Below, one piece after another: positions 33,567 to 47,094 of a stretch of DNA of 64,000 bases. The position numbers and the translations under genes are program-made. Below the pieces are notes generated by a model, which worked only from the letters and a program-made list of their open reading frames with translations, ran no database searches and had not been told where the DNA came from. The DNA lies in contig CM072511.1 of the NCBI GenBank assembly GCA_036898135.1, positions 80,594,762 to 80,658,761 of the forward strand, written 5' to 3'. This stretch comes from Oncomelania hupensis (taxonomy: Eukaryota > Mollusca > Gastropoda > Littorinimorpha > Pomatiopsidae). Each line of letters begins with the position of its first letter. The stretch's first letter is position 1.

Positions 33567-36500
33567 CTACAAACGATCAGCTTCCACTGCGTCTGCTTCC
33601 ACTCCTTCCATTTCCTGCTCACCCAAATCTGATGCTATGCTGTCAGTACAGGACCCTGAGCAACTGGATTCGGATGCTTCTGTTTTCCCATCATTGTCAT
33701 ACTCCCTTTCCCCATTCTCTTCACCACCTGCAGCAGCAACTGCTTCGTCTTCATTCATCATAGCTACTGCCTCATTAAGATCAGCTCTGTCATTGGCGTT
33801 GGCACCAGCGTGGTCTGAACTTTGTGTGATGTCTCTGTGGCACATTGGGCATGACTCTTTCACGTACAGCCATTTGCGTAAGCACATGCCATGGAAGATG
33901 TGGCCACAGGGAGTAATGTGGGCAATGGTCATCTCATGGTAGCAAATGGAGCAAACATCATCATGCTGAGCAAGCTGTTCTGCTGATGCAATAGGCATAC
34001 TCTCCACCTTGTGAGGAAAATAAAAATGCAATGTCAAGAATAAATGCTCTCAAACTTTCTCATATTGTTTTATGACAAGAGAAATTAAAGTGTGCATGCA
34101 TTTATCTGCCACACTACTTCAAGGGATTGTTGATCTAGACTATGGATGGCTCATAAAAATAAAGTGGTCTCATTACCATTGCTCAGAAGTTACTCTAGTA
34201 ATTGGTTTTACATGGTTAGCCTAATTGGAACTATCTGGAATGGGGTTAGCACCTTTTACGGATAAATATGAATCTAATACCATTTAATGTTGAGGAGTAT
34301 ACTTTTGAGAAAGGAGTCAAATTTGACATTAATGTGCATCTGGACCAGATAAATAAACCATCACTGACATTGGCAAATTTGTTTTGAAGATTCTTACTTT
34401 CTTGACAGCTTCCCAGCGCAGCAGGAAACTCTTCCAACCACTCTGAAGCCTCTGCCAGACATTGAAATAGCAATGGACGATCAAGATGGCCGAGTTGATC
34501 CAGCTCCATTCTCCAAACAATGACTCCTAATTTTTAAAACAAGTTAATAATACATTGCAACATTCTAGAAAAATCGATTATTCAATTACAATGCAAAATG
34601 AAGAGATATAAATGATTACAAACTGGCACTCAGACAATATATATGAGGCTAGTCCAATAAGTACTTAGCCTAAGTTTTATCGAGGTCTGCAAAGTAGCCC
34701 TCCGTGGCGGCGATGACCTCATTCGACTCAAATTTCTGCCCGGCTAGTGACTTTTTTCAAGTTTGGAAACAAAAAGAAGTCGCATGGGGCCAAATCTGGA
34801 GAATACAGTGGATGGGGCAGCAGTTCGTTGACCAATTTGGCCGTGGCGAGGGCGGAGGTGTGAGCCGGTGCGTTATCATCTAAAATCTGCGGACACGCTC
34901 ACTTCCACATGCGGCCAAAATAAAACTATGAGTCCGATCCGGCTCAAATTTCGACAGTAGCCGTCTACGAGAATGTACTACACAATAGTAAATTGCTCTT
35001 GCGATACTGACGCCGTCGGGCGGTGAGGCTAAGTACTTATTGTATGTATATATGCCAATTAAATATGTATCCATTAGTTGAGTTCCATAATTTCTTTGAC
35101 TACAATGAACATTTGGGGTAGTTTAAAATTCGGCACTGTCCTGGAAAGTGTTGAACCCCATTCCTCAAGAATGCTAAAGATCAACAGAAATAGAGTTAAA
35201 CAAAATGTATAGATTAACGAGAGATAAAATATACATACCTTCAACCCATACAAAACAACAAAAACAGCCACAATGAACTCAAGAACTCTTGTCACTGCTC
35301 GTGCCAAGTAAACGATGTCATCCAGGTTTTCCCAGGGTTCACTGCGTAAGGAGTCATAGATAAACAGAGTGTAGACAACAAGTGAGCCAACCACCTGAAA
35401 ATATAGATACAAATTCTGTTCATATAATAGTTTTGAAAACAAGGGAGCCAGTCACTTTGAAAAAGAAGATACAAACTCCAACCACAACAGTTTTCACTAT
35501 CTTAAGCAAACTAACATTTAAACTTACCAAAATTACATTACATGGTTATTGCTTTAGGTCCAGCGGACTCTTCTGAGCCAAATCAGGAACAGAGAAGTGA
35601 AAGAGGACTCACCCCTGATCCGCATAAAAGATCTGCCGAAACAACCCTAGTGGTAACACTGAAGGCAATCTACCAGCCGGTCACTTTACAATAAAGACAT
35701 CCCACGCAGGGAACGCTGAGGCTATACTCTAATTTATTGAACCCCCGTTTACAAAAACAAAATAGAATACAAACATCATTATACAATAACAACAAACACA
35801 TACATATAAAATGCCTACATTGCCAAATAATAACATCAAAGGAAGTCCCAGTGACCACTTGGCAGGGAGCATCCAATATTCCCAAGCTGACCCAACAGAC
35901 CTCACACACAAATTAGGAATTTTGTCGTGGAAGAGTTTTCAAGAAAAAAGGTAGGTGACTGACTGGTCTAGCGAAGAAGAAGATAGTATAGTAGATTGAT
36001 AGAAAATAGTAGGAATGAGAAAGACAGTGACAGTGGGAATTTAAAGCACTAAATTTCCAGAAAGTGGGGACACTATTTATACTGAAACCCCCGGCACCAC
36101 CAGGGAGGGAGGAGGGGGGGGGGGGGTTGGTGTTAACTTACCAACAATGCACAAATGTATATGCCTGTAATGTTTGACACTGTCAAGTTTCAGAAAGGAC
36201 TGAAGATTTGGTTGTTTTAATGCTGTTTTTTCTTCTATTCTTTGTAAACATTTATTCTGTAAAATCGAATAACAATGGTCAAACTGTAACTCTGTCATTC
36301 TTTACAATGTCAGAAAGAAAAATAAAGAGTCATATATCTGACCTGCACAGAAGTGAGAAGGCAAGATGAAACAATGACCATGAGCCAGAAGTCCAGGTCA
36401 AAGTACTGGCAGATGGAATATGTCATGTACAATGGAAACATCCATAGAAATGTACACAGCGCCACAGCTCGCAAATGTTTGCAAATGCTTTTGTTGTGGG

Positions 36501-39500
36501 AGGCACTCAAAGCCAGCAGAACAGGGTCAGCCATCTCGTACATGGATTGTATTAACGAAGAGACCACTATGAACAAGAGGATCGACATAAGGAAGGCACG
36601 TTGTAAAGGTTTCAAATCCAGCACATCTGTCTGTATGGCAATCAGCAGCATTGTAAAGCCTTCCGTCCACCCACGCATGCTGTCATTGTCTTGGATGAAT
36701 GCCTCAAACCCTAAAGGAGGCATGGAAAATAAAACACACAGGATAAAGCCACTTGACTCACATACTTCTTAAAGAATCTATTTGTAATATATTCTAAATG
36801 AAAATGAGTGCCAGTATAGATTAAGTTTAAAAAACTGAAATAAAGTGTTTGCATTTGAACACAAAGTAATGTTAACATTGACCTTGAGAAGAAGTTTACC
36901 TTAAGATGATCTTGACCTCCACATTAACCCTCACATGTAATCAAACTAAAGCAAAAGCTGTATTATTGAAAACAATGACCTTGACCTTCACATGACCTCT
37001 GATGTGCATGTATGATCATATATCCCAATGTTGATTAACACTGAGGGTCAAATATAAAGCCATTCCACCGTATGATGACAATTTCTGTTTAATTGTTTTT
37101 GTGTGTGTGGTAAGACCCAACATAATCTTGACCTTCAAGACGAATGCAAAAACGTCACATGTTGGAAAGATCAAGTAATTATCTCTACCCACAACAATTT
37201 TGGACTTTGTATCTCTTACAGATTAACGGTAACTTCAAAGTACATATATTGAACCAAAGTAATTAGCCCCTTTAAAGTTTTGCACAGACTGACAAAAGGA
37301 CATATGGACAGAGAGACAGACTAACAGACAGATCTTATCTTTTGGACTATCTAGGACTCATGCAGATTAGCAAACATCTCGAAACTATTTATTTTAGAGT
37401 GAGTACATACTCATTTTGTTCCACACATGCGAGTAAAAAAGTGTGTTTTTAAAACCTCAGTGTACCAATATTATTATCTAAATAGTGATTTCCAATACAC
37501 CATGCTATATAAAAAAAATAATACAAAATAATTAAAAGTGAGTTTATTTTCATTAATAAACTGTGCACCAAACAGTACATTTCCTACTCCCACATTATGT
37601 AATACACTTGTATGCTGAACAGTACCTTGCAAGTAGAGCTTGGTAAGCGACAGAATGGCATAGGAAGAGTAAGTAATTGTGACGCACAGGGCAAACAGGC
37701 TGACAGGAGTGGCACAACATTCTCCTATACTTGCAAGCAGCATCACAATCCATCCCTCCTACAACATTGCAATGGCTGTTATTATCACAATAATCAATAT
37801 ATCTTCCCACTCATCATCAGGACATTATCATCACCATCACCCCCCACCCATATACTCGTGTTCAATATGCAACATTTGATCTTTTTATCCAAATAAAAAT
37901 TGAAGAAACAAACTATAACAGTATCTTGACTCCTCAAAATTTGATAAATTAGACAATTAGCAAATTCTGCCTATAATAGAGTAAAATCAATACAAACCTG
38001 CTACATTTATAGGAAATGACAGTTGCTCAAGCCTTCACTTACATTTGCAGAAATGGACAAACTTCAAAGCTGTTTTATATTTGGAGACTAAAATTTGTAT
38101 CATACTACAAATAAGTATTTTAAAAAATAACTAGTTCTTCTTCTTTGTTTTCCTTTATTGTTACAAAAACACAACAAAATTAAGCCTGTAAGATAGTCAA
38201 ATTTATCTTGCCTTCCATTCTTTAGCTACGCATTCATTTCCAATGTGTCAATAAACGAACAATGAGTCCTAGGAAACCCTTTCAAAACCAGTTATCTACC
38301 TGTGCTACTCGATGGTTGTCAGTGTACAAATACACATAGAACTGTGAGACAAACAGCAGCATCCAGAAGAGCAAGAGCTGGACAGGCAGGAGAGCAGTGT
38401 GCCAAAATGACATCAGTACTGGAAGGACACCAAGAATGCGCACTGACGCCGCCACTGAGTTGACAACTTCTTTGAAGAGGTCGATGAGGTGTCCAAGGTT
38501 ATTGAAGATATAGAGCAAGCCAATCATGAGGGTGAAGATGGTGGCGAAGTTGTGAAGCACATGCATCACCACAACAGGCAGCCCAGTGATTCGAGAGAAG
38601 ACAGGCAAGGCAAAGACAAGCAGCAAAAACTTTGTCCATCTCTGCACAAAATTGGTAAACAGTGACAGAAGATAAATATAAATGCTCTTTCTAGCATCCC
38701 TAATATAACATTGGAAATAGTCTACCATTCAACAAGAGCAGGTCTGTCTGTAGCTCCAGTTTCATAAAACATAAATAACAACATGACTGTTTGCATACAA
38801 TGACAAAATCAATCAAGTAAACAAAAAGTTTTTCTCGAAACCTTTTTATTATTTTTTTAATTCAAACTGAAAAAAATGGAACTATTGCCATTGAACTTAA
38901 CATTTCTGTACAAGCTTATGCCTGAAAACATTTCCTTCAAACTAAGTAATAAGAATGCAGTGAAATCTCAAGTTATTAACAATTAAAAGCAGACTGCAGA
39001 CTGATTGTGATTTTAAAAAGTACAGATGGTGGCATCCAAAAATATAAACTGGATATTTATTTATTGAATAAAAATGTTGATGTCCAACCTGCATGTCAAT
39101 CAGGTAGGCAATGAGAGCAGAGATGACAGCTTGAGCCACCAGGTGGAGCACAAGTCTCTGCCCGTGCTGGCGATCTTCCAATAGCGCCGTCCAAAAGGCG
39201 CTGCCATCAATGTCTTTACGTGATCGCTCCCCTTCCACCACTTCCTGTGACAGGAGAAAGGCTGCCAGCAGCAGACCTCCACTAACAATGTACATGTACA
39301 GCCACACCAGCTGACGGAGGGGAAGAGTGGCAAAAACTAATGCCAGCACCACAGCTGAAGAAAGATAGTTCAATAAAGGCTTACATAGGTATGAAGTTAA
39401 CAATATATTTTAGTGACAAAATTGCAAAAATATCAGGAATAAACATCATGAAAAAAATCCACATATTTGATTAATTAAAAAAAAAAAAAATATCTAAACT

Positions 39501-42500
39501 CTTTGCAATATAACATTGCAAGAAATGTTTGTTTAATTACTATGTTAAATACACATACTTTTGATGATGATGTTTATTTGTAAGGTGCAGCATCGTTCTT
39601 ACTAGCAGCATGCTTCGGATCCTTCGGATGAGAGTATAAACCGAGGTCTAGTCTGTGTCGCATACATTCCATCATAACAGACTTTAAAGATCCTGACGCT
39701 CATGTCCTAGACGGGTGAGTGCCGGTGACAAGAACACACCCAGCATGCACCTAGGTCCTTCTCCCCCATCCCTGGCTGCCCAGGATTGTGCTCAGTTGTC
39801 CGGGCGTCAGACCATGCGCCCAAAGGCGGCGGGTGGGCGTCTCGGGCGGTTCGAGTTAGATCCTGCATCGGCCAGCGCCTTGAGCAGCTCTTGAGATGGA
39901 AAAGCGCTATATAAGAACGATTACATAAATAAATAATAATAAATAGCATGCTCAAAGTGCACAGAGAAGGGTGGGAGATGGAAATTTGGAACTTAGTTGT
40001 GAAAAGGAGTAGAGGATTTGATGCACAGCAGGTGAAAAACAAATTCGCAATAAACTAGGCGATCCATGTCACTCAGATTTTGTGGCAATGAGTTCCAGAG
40101 TTTGGGACCAAGTGTAAGAACGCGGAAGTCAAGTCACTTCTTTTTGTGGTTATCCACTGATGAGGAGTTAGACTTTGCTGAGGACTGTCTTAGCCTAACC
40201 CTTTTACAGCTATTAGCAGACATGCAAAAAGAAAGTGGAATGGAAATAAGTGCAAACAAGACCAAAATGATGACCCACAGCATCAATGGCATCAACACGG
40301 ACATCAAAGTCCAAGGCCAATCTATCAACACAGTGCATAGCTTCAAATATTTAGGAGCCATTGAATCAGACAATGGGTCCCGACAGGAAGTCCTCTTTAG
40401 GACTGCACAAACAACTGCTGCCTTGACAAGGCTGAAGCCTATTTGGAAAGACAGGACATTCAGTCTACATTCCAAGGTAAGGCTGCTGCGCTCCCTTGTC
40501 ATCTCCATCTTCCTATATGCTTGCAAAACATGGATCCTCACAGCAGATCAACAACAAACAATACAAAGCATGGAGATGAGGTGCTACAGGAGACTTCTGG
40601 GCATTTCCTATACCCATCACATCACCAACGATGAAGTCCGACAGACCATCACACAAGCCATTGGACAACACAATGACATTCAATTCAATTCAATTCAAAC
40701 AACTTTATTTATCCAGATTTGGCAATTACAATGGGGGTATGAGTGCTCTCTAATTTAAAAAAATATATTAAAAAAAATCACAACAATATCTGATATACAT
40801 GAGGATGTCTACAAACAATAACAACTTGCACAAAACAACTTGCACAAAACACAGCGACAGCCCCCCCCCCCACCCCCCCCCCCCCACCCCCCCCCCACCC
40901 CCGAACACCATCCGCACATACACACTGCCCATGCACACACATACATCCAGTTCATAGACATTTACCCAACACAGGCATACATCACCAGCAGCACTCACCA
41001 CAGACACAGGCATAAAAATAACAAGGTAGAAGATTCATTAAAGGAAAAAGCAGCTAAGATTAGTTATTATCAGGCTAATTGTTTTTACTTTTAGTTTTAT
41101 GCATTAATTGTTCTTACTCTTGTTCATCAACTGTATTGCATGAGGCACAAACGATTTTAAATACCGATTGGTCTTGCACTGTGGCATTTTAAACCTCCTC
41201 CCAGATTGCATCAAAACAAATTCCTCAGCTAGCGCATGATGTGGCATAGAAATAATCGAAACAGCCCTCCTAAGTGTTTGTTGATCACAAAAAACACTCA
41301 GGTCTCTTTGCCTGTTACCAATTATTTTTGAACATATATTTACTATTGAGTGCAGACTGTTCTTATCATGTACAGAAAGGCTGTTAAACCAGCAGACAAA
41401 TGAAAAACACAACAAGCTTTCTATGAAAGACTGATAAAAACGGCTAAGAATAATAGATCTAACAGAAAAACTTTTAAGTTTACGAAGAAGATACATTCTT
41501 TGTTGGCGTTTTTTTATGATGTTCGCAGTGTTGGCGTCCCATTTTAATTGACTATCAAAAACAGTTCCTAAATATTTAAATTCATCCACTTTTTCAACAG
41601 ACTTGCCATGAATCGTACTACTCACATCCTCATCTTTTTTCCTTCTAAAATCAATATACATTTCTTTTGTTTTTAATACATTTAACTCTAAAAAATTGTC
41701 ATCACACCAATTAAGAAATTCTGCCAAGCTCTCTGTATGACTGCTTTCTTTACCTATAAGGAGAGACAAGGCTGCATCATCAGAAAATTTAACAAGATAA
41801 GTTCCCTCCCTTGAGCTTCTACAACTGTCAGTATACAAAATGTATAAAAAAAAGGGTGACAGACAACATCCCTGAGGTGATCCAGTGTTTGTTACAGTAT
41901 CAGAAAAAAGACCATTAACATAAACACGTTGCTGTCTACAAGTCAAAAAATCTAAAATCCAAGAGACAAGCTGATGTTGAATGTGAAAATCTGAGATAAG
42001 TCATTGTATTAAAATATGTGGTTGAACAGTATTAAAAGCAGAGCTAAAATCTGCAAAAAGAATTCTGGCATGTGCATTTGGTTTCTCTAGATGTTTATAC
42101 AGAGTGTTAAGGATGAACAGCTTGGCATCATCAACCCCTCTCCTAGCTCTATATGCAAACTGTAATGGATCTAAGAGTGATTCTGTTGCAGATAAAAGTA
42201 GGTCTTTAACAATTTTTTCCAGTGTTTTCATAACTAAGCTTGTTAATGCTACTGGGCGAAAGTCATTAAGATTTTGAGGATTGGTAATCTTAGGCAAGGG
42301 CACGATATTGGAGAATTTCCATAGAGCAGGGATAGAGCCAAAGTCGAGAGAGAGCTGGAAGATGCGAGAAAACACACCGCCAAGCTGTTCTGCACAACAA
42401 CGCAAGACACGCCCACCTATCCCGTTGGGACCTTGGGCTTTATTTACATTTATTTTCTTAAACAAACCTGTTACTTGCTCTTGTGAAATAACAATATCAT

Positions 42501-44799
42501 TTTGGGGTTGCAAAGATTCTTTAAGAGCTTTAATATTATCAGAAAAATCATGTTTCTCAAAACGGTTATAGTGAATATTCAAAGCGTTAGGAAGGTCAGT
42601 CATGTACATTATTTAATTTGACAGTTTTCTTCTTGCTATCTGTAGGTTTATTTACATTTGCCATTGTCTTTATTCCATTCCAAGCTGCTTTCAAGTCCCC
42701 ACAACTGTAACGTTCTTCTATTTTGTCTTTATATACCATTTTTGCTTTTCTAATTTCGTCTCTCACTTCCCTATTTACCCTCTTTTTATCTTCGGCACTA
42801 CCTGTAAAAAACACCCTTTTCTTTTTATTCAACACGTTCTTTAATTCTTTCGTTACCCAAGGTTTATTATTAGGAAATATAATAATTTCTTTAGATGGAA
42901 TAACATTATCTACACAAAAAGATATATACGAAGAAACAACATCCGTAAGTTTGTCCAAAGTCTTGCATGCATCATAGAACACATCCCAATCAGTACACTC
43001 AAAACATCTACGCAAACATTCAATGCTATCAACAGTCCATTGTTTCACTTTCTGCACAACACACTCGACTCTCTCAAACACAGGTTTATACACAGGCGCA
43101 AGAAACACACTATTATGATAGGAAGCGCCAAGTGGAGGTAAGGCACGTGACTTGTACGCATAAGGTATGTTGCCATAACACAGATCTAATGTGGTGTTGT
43201 TTATAGATGTTGCACAAGTAACATACTGATCATAAGCTTTCAAAGTTTTATCCAGCTTGCAATGATTAAAATCACCCAAAATAAATTTCGGAGCGTCAGG
43301 TGAAATAGATTCTTGTTTTTGAATAACATCAGCAATTAATTGTCTAGCTCCACTGGCATTAGCACGTGGGTGAATGTACACAAGGGTAAAAAATAGCTGC
43401 GGGAATTCCCTAGGTAGATAAAAAGGTCTTAGTGAGATAGAGAGAAGTTCGATATCTGGTGTGCATATCTTTTCGCGTATAATAGCGTTGTTACAGTACC
43501 TTTGGTTAATGTAAAAGCACACTCCCCCCTCCTGTTGATTTCTTAGTTATCTCTGGAGATCTATCAAGGCGGATAGGAGTGCCGAAGCCTGTCAAATGAA
43601 GAGCATCATCGGTGTCTCGATCGGATAGCCAGGTCTCAGTGAAGGCGAGTAGGCACATCTCTCGGTACTCCTTCGCAAATCACACGTAGGCCTCTATCTT
43701 GTCAACCTTGTTGCGTCAACGCACGGGAGGACCCTTATGCAGCCCTTACCCCAAAATACGCAGTGATTTCAGGGGGTGCTGCACCACCTGCCGTGGTTGC
43801 CTCCGAATTCGTAATAAATATGTGGTGTGTGCAATTTAGGATAGAGTTATAGCATCAAAGATAAGAGACACGCGCGCATTTGCACCATAGATGTGTACAC
43901 TCAGAGTGTGATGGTAATGCAAATCAACTTATTCACTCACTGATGATGTTTATGAATGATAATAATGATGTGTGATCACATATGATAAAAGTGAAATCTG
44001 CGTGTTACTCCAGTATCGTCGCAGCAGTTGTTTGTGAGTTTGTGAAGAGATAAAATTGAACTTATCTTCACTGTAGAGACTTGAGATAAACGCAATGTCA
44101 TTGTCTCTTTACACTCTGGTACTTCATTGTCTCTGTCTTTGCTGTGATGTCATGGATACTTGATGTTGTTCGTTCCTCTGCGACTTGCATACATGCTCAC
44201 AGTGGTAAAGAAACGGAAACTCCAATGGTATGGCCACGTCACCAGACTACCAGGCCTTGCAAAGACCATCCTGCAAGGCACGGTGCAAGGAGGCAGAAGA
44301 AGGAGACAGAAAAAGAGGTGGGAGGACAACATTCGAGAATGGACTGGCTTGAAACTGAGGGAAGCCATGAGGATTGCTGAGGACAGAAAAAGATGGAGTA
44401 TGCTGGTTAAACGATCATAAATTATGTGGTGCCCCAAAGACCTTCGAATTAGGGGGGGATAGGATAGAATAGAAAAATGAAAGTGAGGCAGAGTTGGGAA
44501 GAAGTGAGGGTAACCTGGTAAGCCATCACATGAGGTAAAGGAGGTATACAATTCTAAAAAAAAAAGTAATAATTGTAACTATTTTTAGTATTTAAATATG
44601 TTTCCAACTGGACCACACACTTACAGAAGTAATAAACCACAGTGACAATAATTTCCACATCCAGTGTGTCAAACTCAACAGCTTTCAGTGGATTTGTACG
44701 AAACCAGGCTTCCAGCAGAAACAGTGCAGGGATCCGTAAAATAACACCAACACCTGCCTTTACCCATTTACGTGATATTCGCCATTGGACTTCAGCCAT
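33567..44799 (-). CDS. RNF145: RING finger protein 145, ER multi-pass ubiquitin ligase
   Basis: This is an ER membrane E3 ligase; in mammals it binds Insig and ubiquitinates HMG-CoA reductase when sterols are high. Minus-strand exons, all with GT/AG junctions and compatible phases, are 44799-44625, 39354-39089, 38641-38300, 37758-37626, 36710-36343, 35394-35239, 34526-34398 and 34007-33567. They give 669 aa, close to the 663-691 aa of human isoforms. Diagnostic blocks include ASIGECCATPVSLF, LYLQG, MRGWTEGFTMLLIAIQT, SYSICQYF-type transmembrane stretches and GWKSFLLR. About a dozen hydrophobic segments precede a C3H2C3 RING at residues 542-580 (CSICYHEM...CGHIFH...CPMCH) and an acidic tail. 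The Insig-binding YLYF of mammals reads YMYI (residues 78-81). The first intron (5.3 kb) carries LINEs. The start ATG at 44799 is chosen by alignment; the exon extends 18 nt upstream to an acceptor, so a 5' UTR exon likely exists. Confidence 0.93.
34642..35050 (-). mobile_element. Mariner-type transposon relic
   Basis: On the minus strand a frame around 34870-34750 reads ILDDNAPAHT and then YSPDLAPCDFFLF, the signature spacing of the second and third catalytic aspartates of mariner transposases. The ends carry inverted CAATAAGTACTTAGCC. Only about 410 bp remain, inside an RNF145 intron. Confidence 0.8.
35531..36101 (-). repeat. 560-bp TATA-containing repeat, copy B
   Basis: Reverse orientation, near full length, in an RNF145 intron. 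It is very similar to copy A, including the ACTTTACAATAAAGACATCC block. A G run follows its 5' end at 36113-36126. Confidence 0.8.
36870..37390 (+). repeat. Interspersed repeat with TGACCTTGA motifs
   Basis: The stretch shares long blocks with the reverse complement of about 60700-61080, for example ATTATCTCTACC(C/T)ACAACAATTT. It carries several TGACCTTGA or close variants, which on the other strand read TCAAGGTCA, the monomeric nuclear-receptor (ERR/SF-1 type) half-site. It is in an RNF145 intron and non-coding. Confidence 0.6.
39610..39945 (+). mobile_element. SINE, 5'-truncated (tRNA head missing)
   Basis: The body matches the reverse complement of the SINE at 60187-60597, from CTTCGGATGAGAGTATAAAC to the end GCGCTATATAAGAACG and an ATAAATAAAT tail. 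It lies in RNF145 intron 1. Confidence 0.75.
40160..40672 (+). mobile_element. RTE-clade LINE fragment, left half split by another LINE
   Basis: The frame at 40225-40670 (MEISANKTKMM, LKPIWKDRTFSLHSKVRLLR, RRLLGISYTHH) matches the other RTE copies. It breaks at ACACAATGAC and continues at 44188 with ATGCTCACAGTGG, so the element at 40673-44187 was inserted into it. Confidence 0.8.
40673..44187 (-). mobile_element. CR1/Rex-like LINE, nearly full length, nested in an RTE copy
   Basis: On the minus strand, from 44187, about 490 bp of leader lead into an endonuclease (ETWLSDRDTDD near 43640; ILGDFNHCKL near 43275) and a reverse transcriptase (FRPVALTSLVMKTLEKI at 42270-42220, FADFSSAFNTVQPH at 42050-42010, SDDAAL near 41790). 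The 3' end has a repeated TTGAA tail at 40700-40673. The endonuclease SDH motif reads SYH and there are several frameshifts (near 43535, 42600 and 41980), so it is inactive. A poly-C tract at 40860-40902 lies in its 3' region. It is in RNF145 intron 1. Confidence 0.8.
44188..44475 (+). mobile_element. RTE-clade LINE fragment, right half and 3' end
   Basis: This continues the copy at 40160-40672: LTVVKKRKLQWYGHVTRLP, RWEDNIREWTGLKL and RWSMLVKRS, then the 3' tail GGATAGGATAGAATAG. Confidence 0.85.
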
Positions 44800-45040
44800 G
44801 TCCGAACTGCTGTTGTCCTGCAAATAGAAAATAATTGATAATATATTTATTAGTTTCATATTACACATAATTATTATAATAATACACATATATATAGTTT
44901 AAATAAAGCCTAAATTGAATCTCTAGTTAACAAGAAAAATACACAAGACTCCAGCTGTTGTTTTTTTCCTTGGCTTTTACTTAAATTCACATTTCTGCAA
45001 TAAGCTTCTTCACAAAGAAATTATGAATGTTAAAATAGAA

Positions 45041-45087
45041 CACACACACACACACACACATGCACAAGCACACACACACACACACAG
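45041..45087. repeat. CA microsatellite
   Basis: A CA dinucleotide run with a short interruption at 45061-45068. Confidence 0.9.
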
Positions 45088-45287
45088 AGACATGAAAACA
45101 AAACTACAGAGAACAAAAATCACCTAAAAAAATAATTGTGATGATAATGCTGAAAAGTCATTGCACCATGTATGTATGCATATAGTACAACTTATGTTAA
45201 TCTGATGAATAAAAATTGATGCAACAACAACAAAAAGCATATATCATATTTACATTCATATATTCTCTCATAACTCTACTCACAAAA

Positions 45288-45290
<3 letters not shown>

Positions 45291-45354
<64 letters not shown>
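45291..45354. repeat. CT microsatellite, about 64 bp
   Basis: An uninterrupted CT run between the RNF145 5' end and the LINE ORF1 relic. It generates artificial Arg-Glu or Leu-Ser ORFs on the two strands. Confidence 0.95.
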
Positions 45355-45357
<3 letters not shown>

Positions 45358-45559
45358 TACACATAACATACCCAGCAAGTGCTCGGGGTGAGGGGTGGTG
45401 GGGGGTGCACGATGACAGATCGGACACGGACAGTGATTTGGACATGAGACAAAAAGCTTGTGCACCTGGGGTGGATGGGGCCTGGCCTCGTTTTTTGGTT
45501 GTGTAGGGGGCGGATCCGGCTCTGCCACTGGGCAAGTTCTCCCCGTTCGGGAGTCATAA

Positions 45560-47094
45560 AGGTTTCCAATCCATTTCTACAGTTGGTATCAAAGATGTAA
45601 AGAAACTTCAATCTGGGGCCTATCTGGTGGAGTGCTCGACCAAAAGGGCATCAGACTGTCTTTTGAGGAGGAATTTAACCGTCTTTGTTGACAGACAGAT
45701 CAAAGTTTCAGTGCATGGACTTTTGAATTCCTCCAAGGGACTTGACTGATAAGTCCAGAATTGGAAATCTGTGACGAGCTCTCCAACCAAGGGGGTCACA
45801 GCAGTACAGTGGGTATTTGTCACCAAAGGACCCAAGCGTATCCCTACCAACACACATTTTGTGACTTTTGCCATGGCCAAGTTGCCTGAGTCACTAAAGC
45901 TGGGATACCTTAGGGTGAAGGTGACGCCTTTCATACCATCACCGTTACGCTGCTACCGTTGCCAAAGGTTTGGTCACGGTAGCAAGACATGTAATAACAA
46001 AGAAATTTGTGGAGAATGCGCCAAAGATAAGCACGAAAATGAATGCAAAGACCCCATATGCTGCGTGAATTGCGCAGGGCAGTATTCTTCCAGCTCCAAA
46101 GATTGCCGTCAGTGGCAGTTGGAGCTTGAGATCCAAAAGGTGCAAGCCACTGAGAGGTGCTCCTTCGGGGACGCGAGGAGAAAAGTTATAGAAAAGAGGC
46201 TGGTTATTGGAGAGAGGTCCTTTGCATTGGTGGCGAGTTCCACACCTCTTGTGGAACCTAATACACACCCGGCAATGAAAATCTCTATGAATAAAATGAC
46301 TCAGATTTTGGAAGCATTGTGCAAACGAATGGACACTCTAGAAAAATGCTCACGTTGTTTGGTCACAGGGGAGGAGGGGGGGGGGGAGGGGGTTCTCCAG
46401 CCCCAACAGACACACTGGAGAACGTGCAGACAGTCACGTCAAAAACCGCCAATCCCAACACGCAGAGGGCCATATGCCTCAGGCTGCCACAACATCGACG
46501 GTGGGTTTCAGCAACTGGGTGGTCACAGAGGCAGCCAAGATCTTAGTGGCTCAGCAGGGGAGCGTCAAGGGAGGGGAGGGAAAAGTTGGAAAGGGTAAGA
46601 GGGAGAGAGAAGATCCAAGAACCAGTGCTGGGGAGAAGGGGAGGAAGACGGTTGGCAGTTTGGGATCCGGGAGTTTGAAGAAAAATCAAAAGCCTGGACC
46701 TCTTTCTTCCAAGCACCATCAACCTCTCGAGACAGAGAACCGTTTCGGGGAGTTGATGGACCATGAGGAGACGGATGAGGGTCAGAAAACTTAGAGACAT
46801 AATTGTGCCCTCAGGGACAGAAATATTTTGCTTTCTTTTACTTCATTTTTATGGCTATCTTTCAATGGAATTCATGCGGGATAAGAGCAAATTATGAGGA
46901 GTTATGCTGTCTGCTGACAAAGCATCGACCTGCCTGCAGGTGTTGGCCATTCAGGAGACTCTCTTATCAGAGAAACAGTCTATAGATATCTCTGGTTATT
47001 TGTCACTAAATTGTCTACCTTCCAGAGGCGTTTTACTCTTTATTCATAGAAACGTCCCATTTAACCCAATTTCACTTAATGTTGTTTGTAGATT
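45560..47094 (+). mobile_element. Jockey-like LINE ORF1 and start of ORF2
   Basis: ORF1 (about 45560-46792, with a stop near 45748) encodes a gag-like protein with cysteine knuckles CYRCQRFGHGSKTC, CGECAKDKHENEC and CCVNC, typical of Jockey-type ORF1. Downstream at 46852, MAIFQWNSCGIRANYEEL opens the ORF2 endonuclease, which continues frameshifted to 47094 (LSLNCLPSRGVLLFIHRNVP). It is cut off there by a SINE. A G run at 46376-46390 causes a frame ambiguity. Confidence 0.75.

Noticed and set aside
33541..33942. 133-codon Ser-rich + strand ORF
   Set aside because: It is antisense to the RNF145 RING exon.
36353..36772. 139-codon + strand ORF
   Set aside because: It is the shadow of the RNF145 exon 36710-36343, which has conserved residues and splice sites.
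45276..45611. Long overlapping ORFs rich in Arg-Glu or Leu-Ser
   Set aside because: They are translations of the CT microsatellite at 45291-45354 and its flanks, not proteins.
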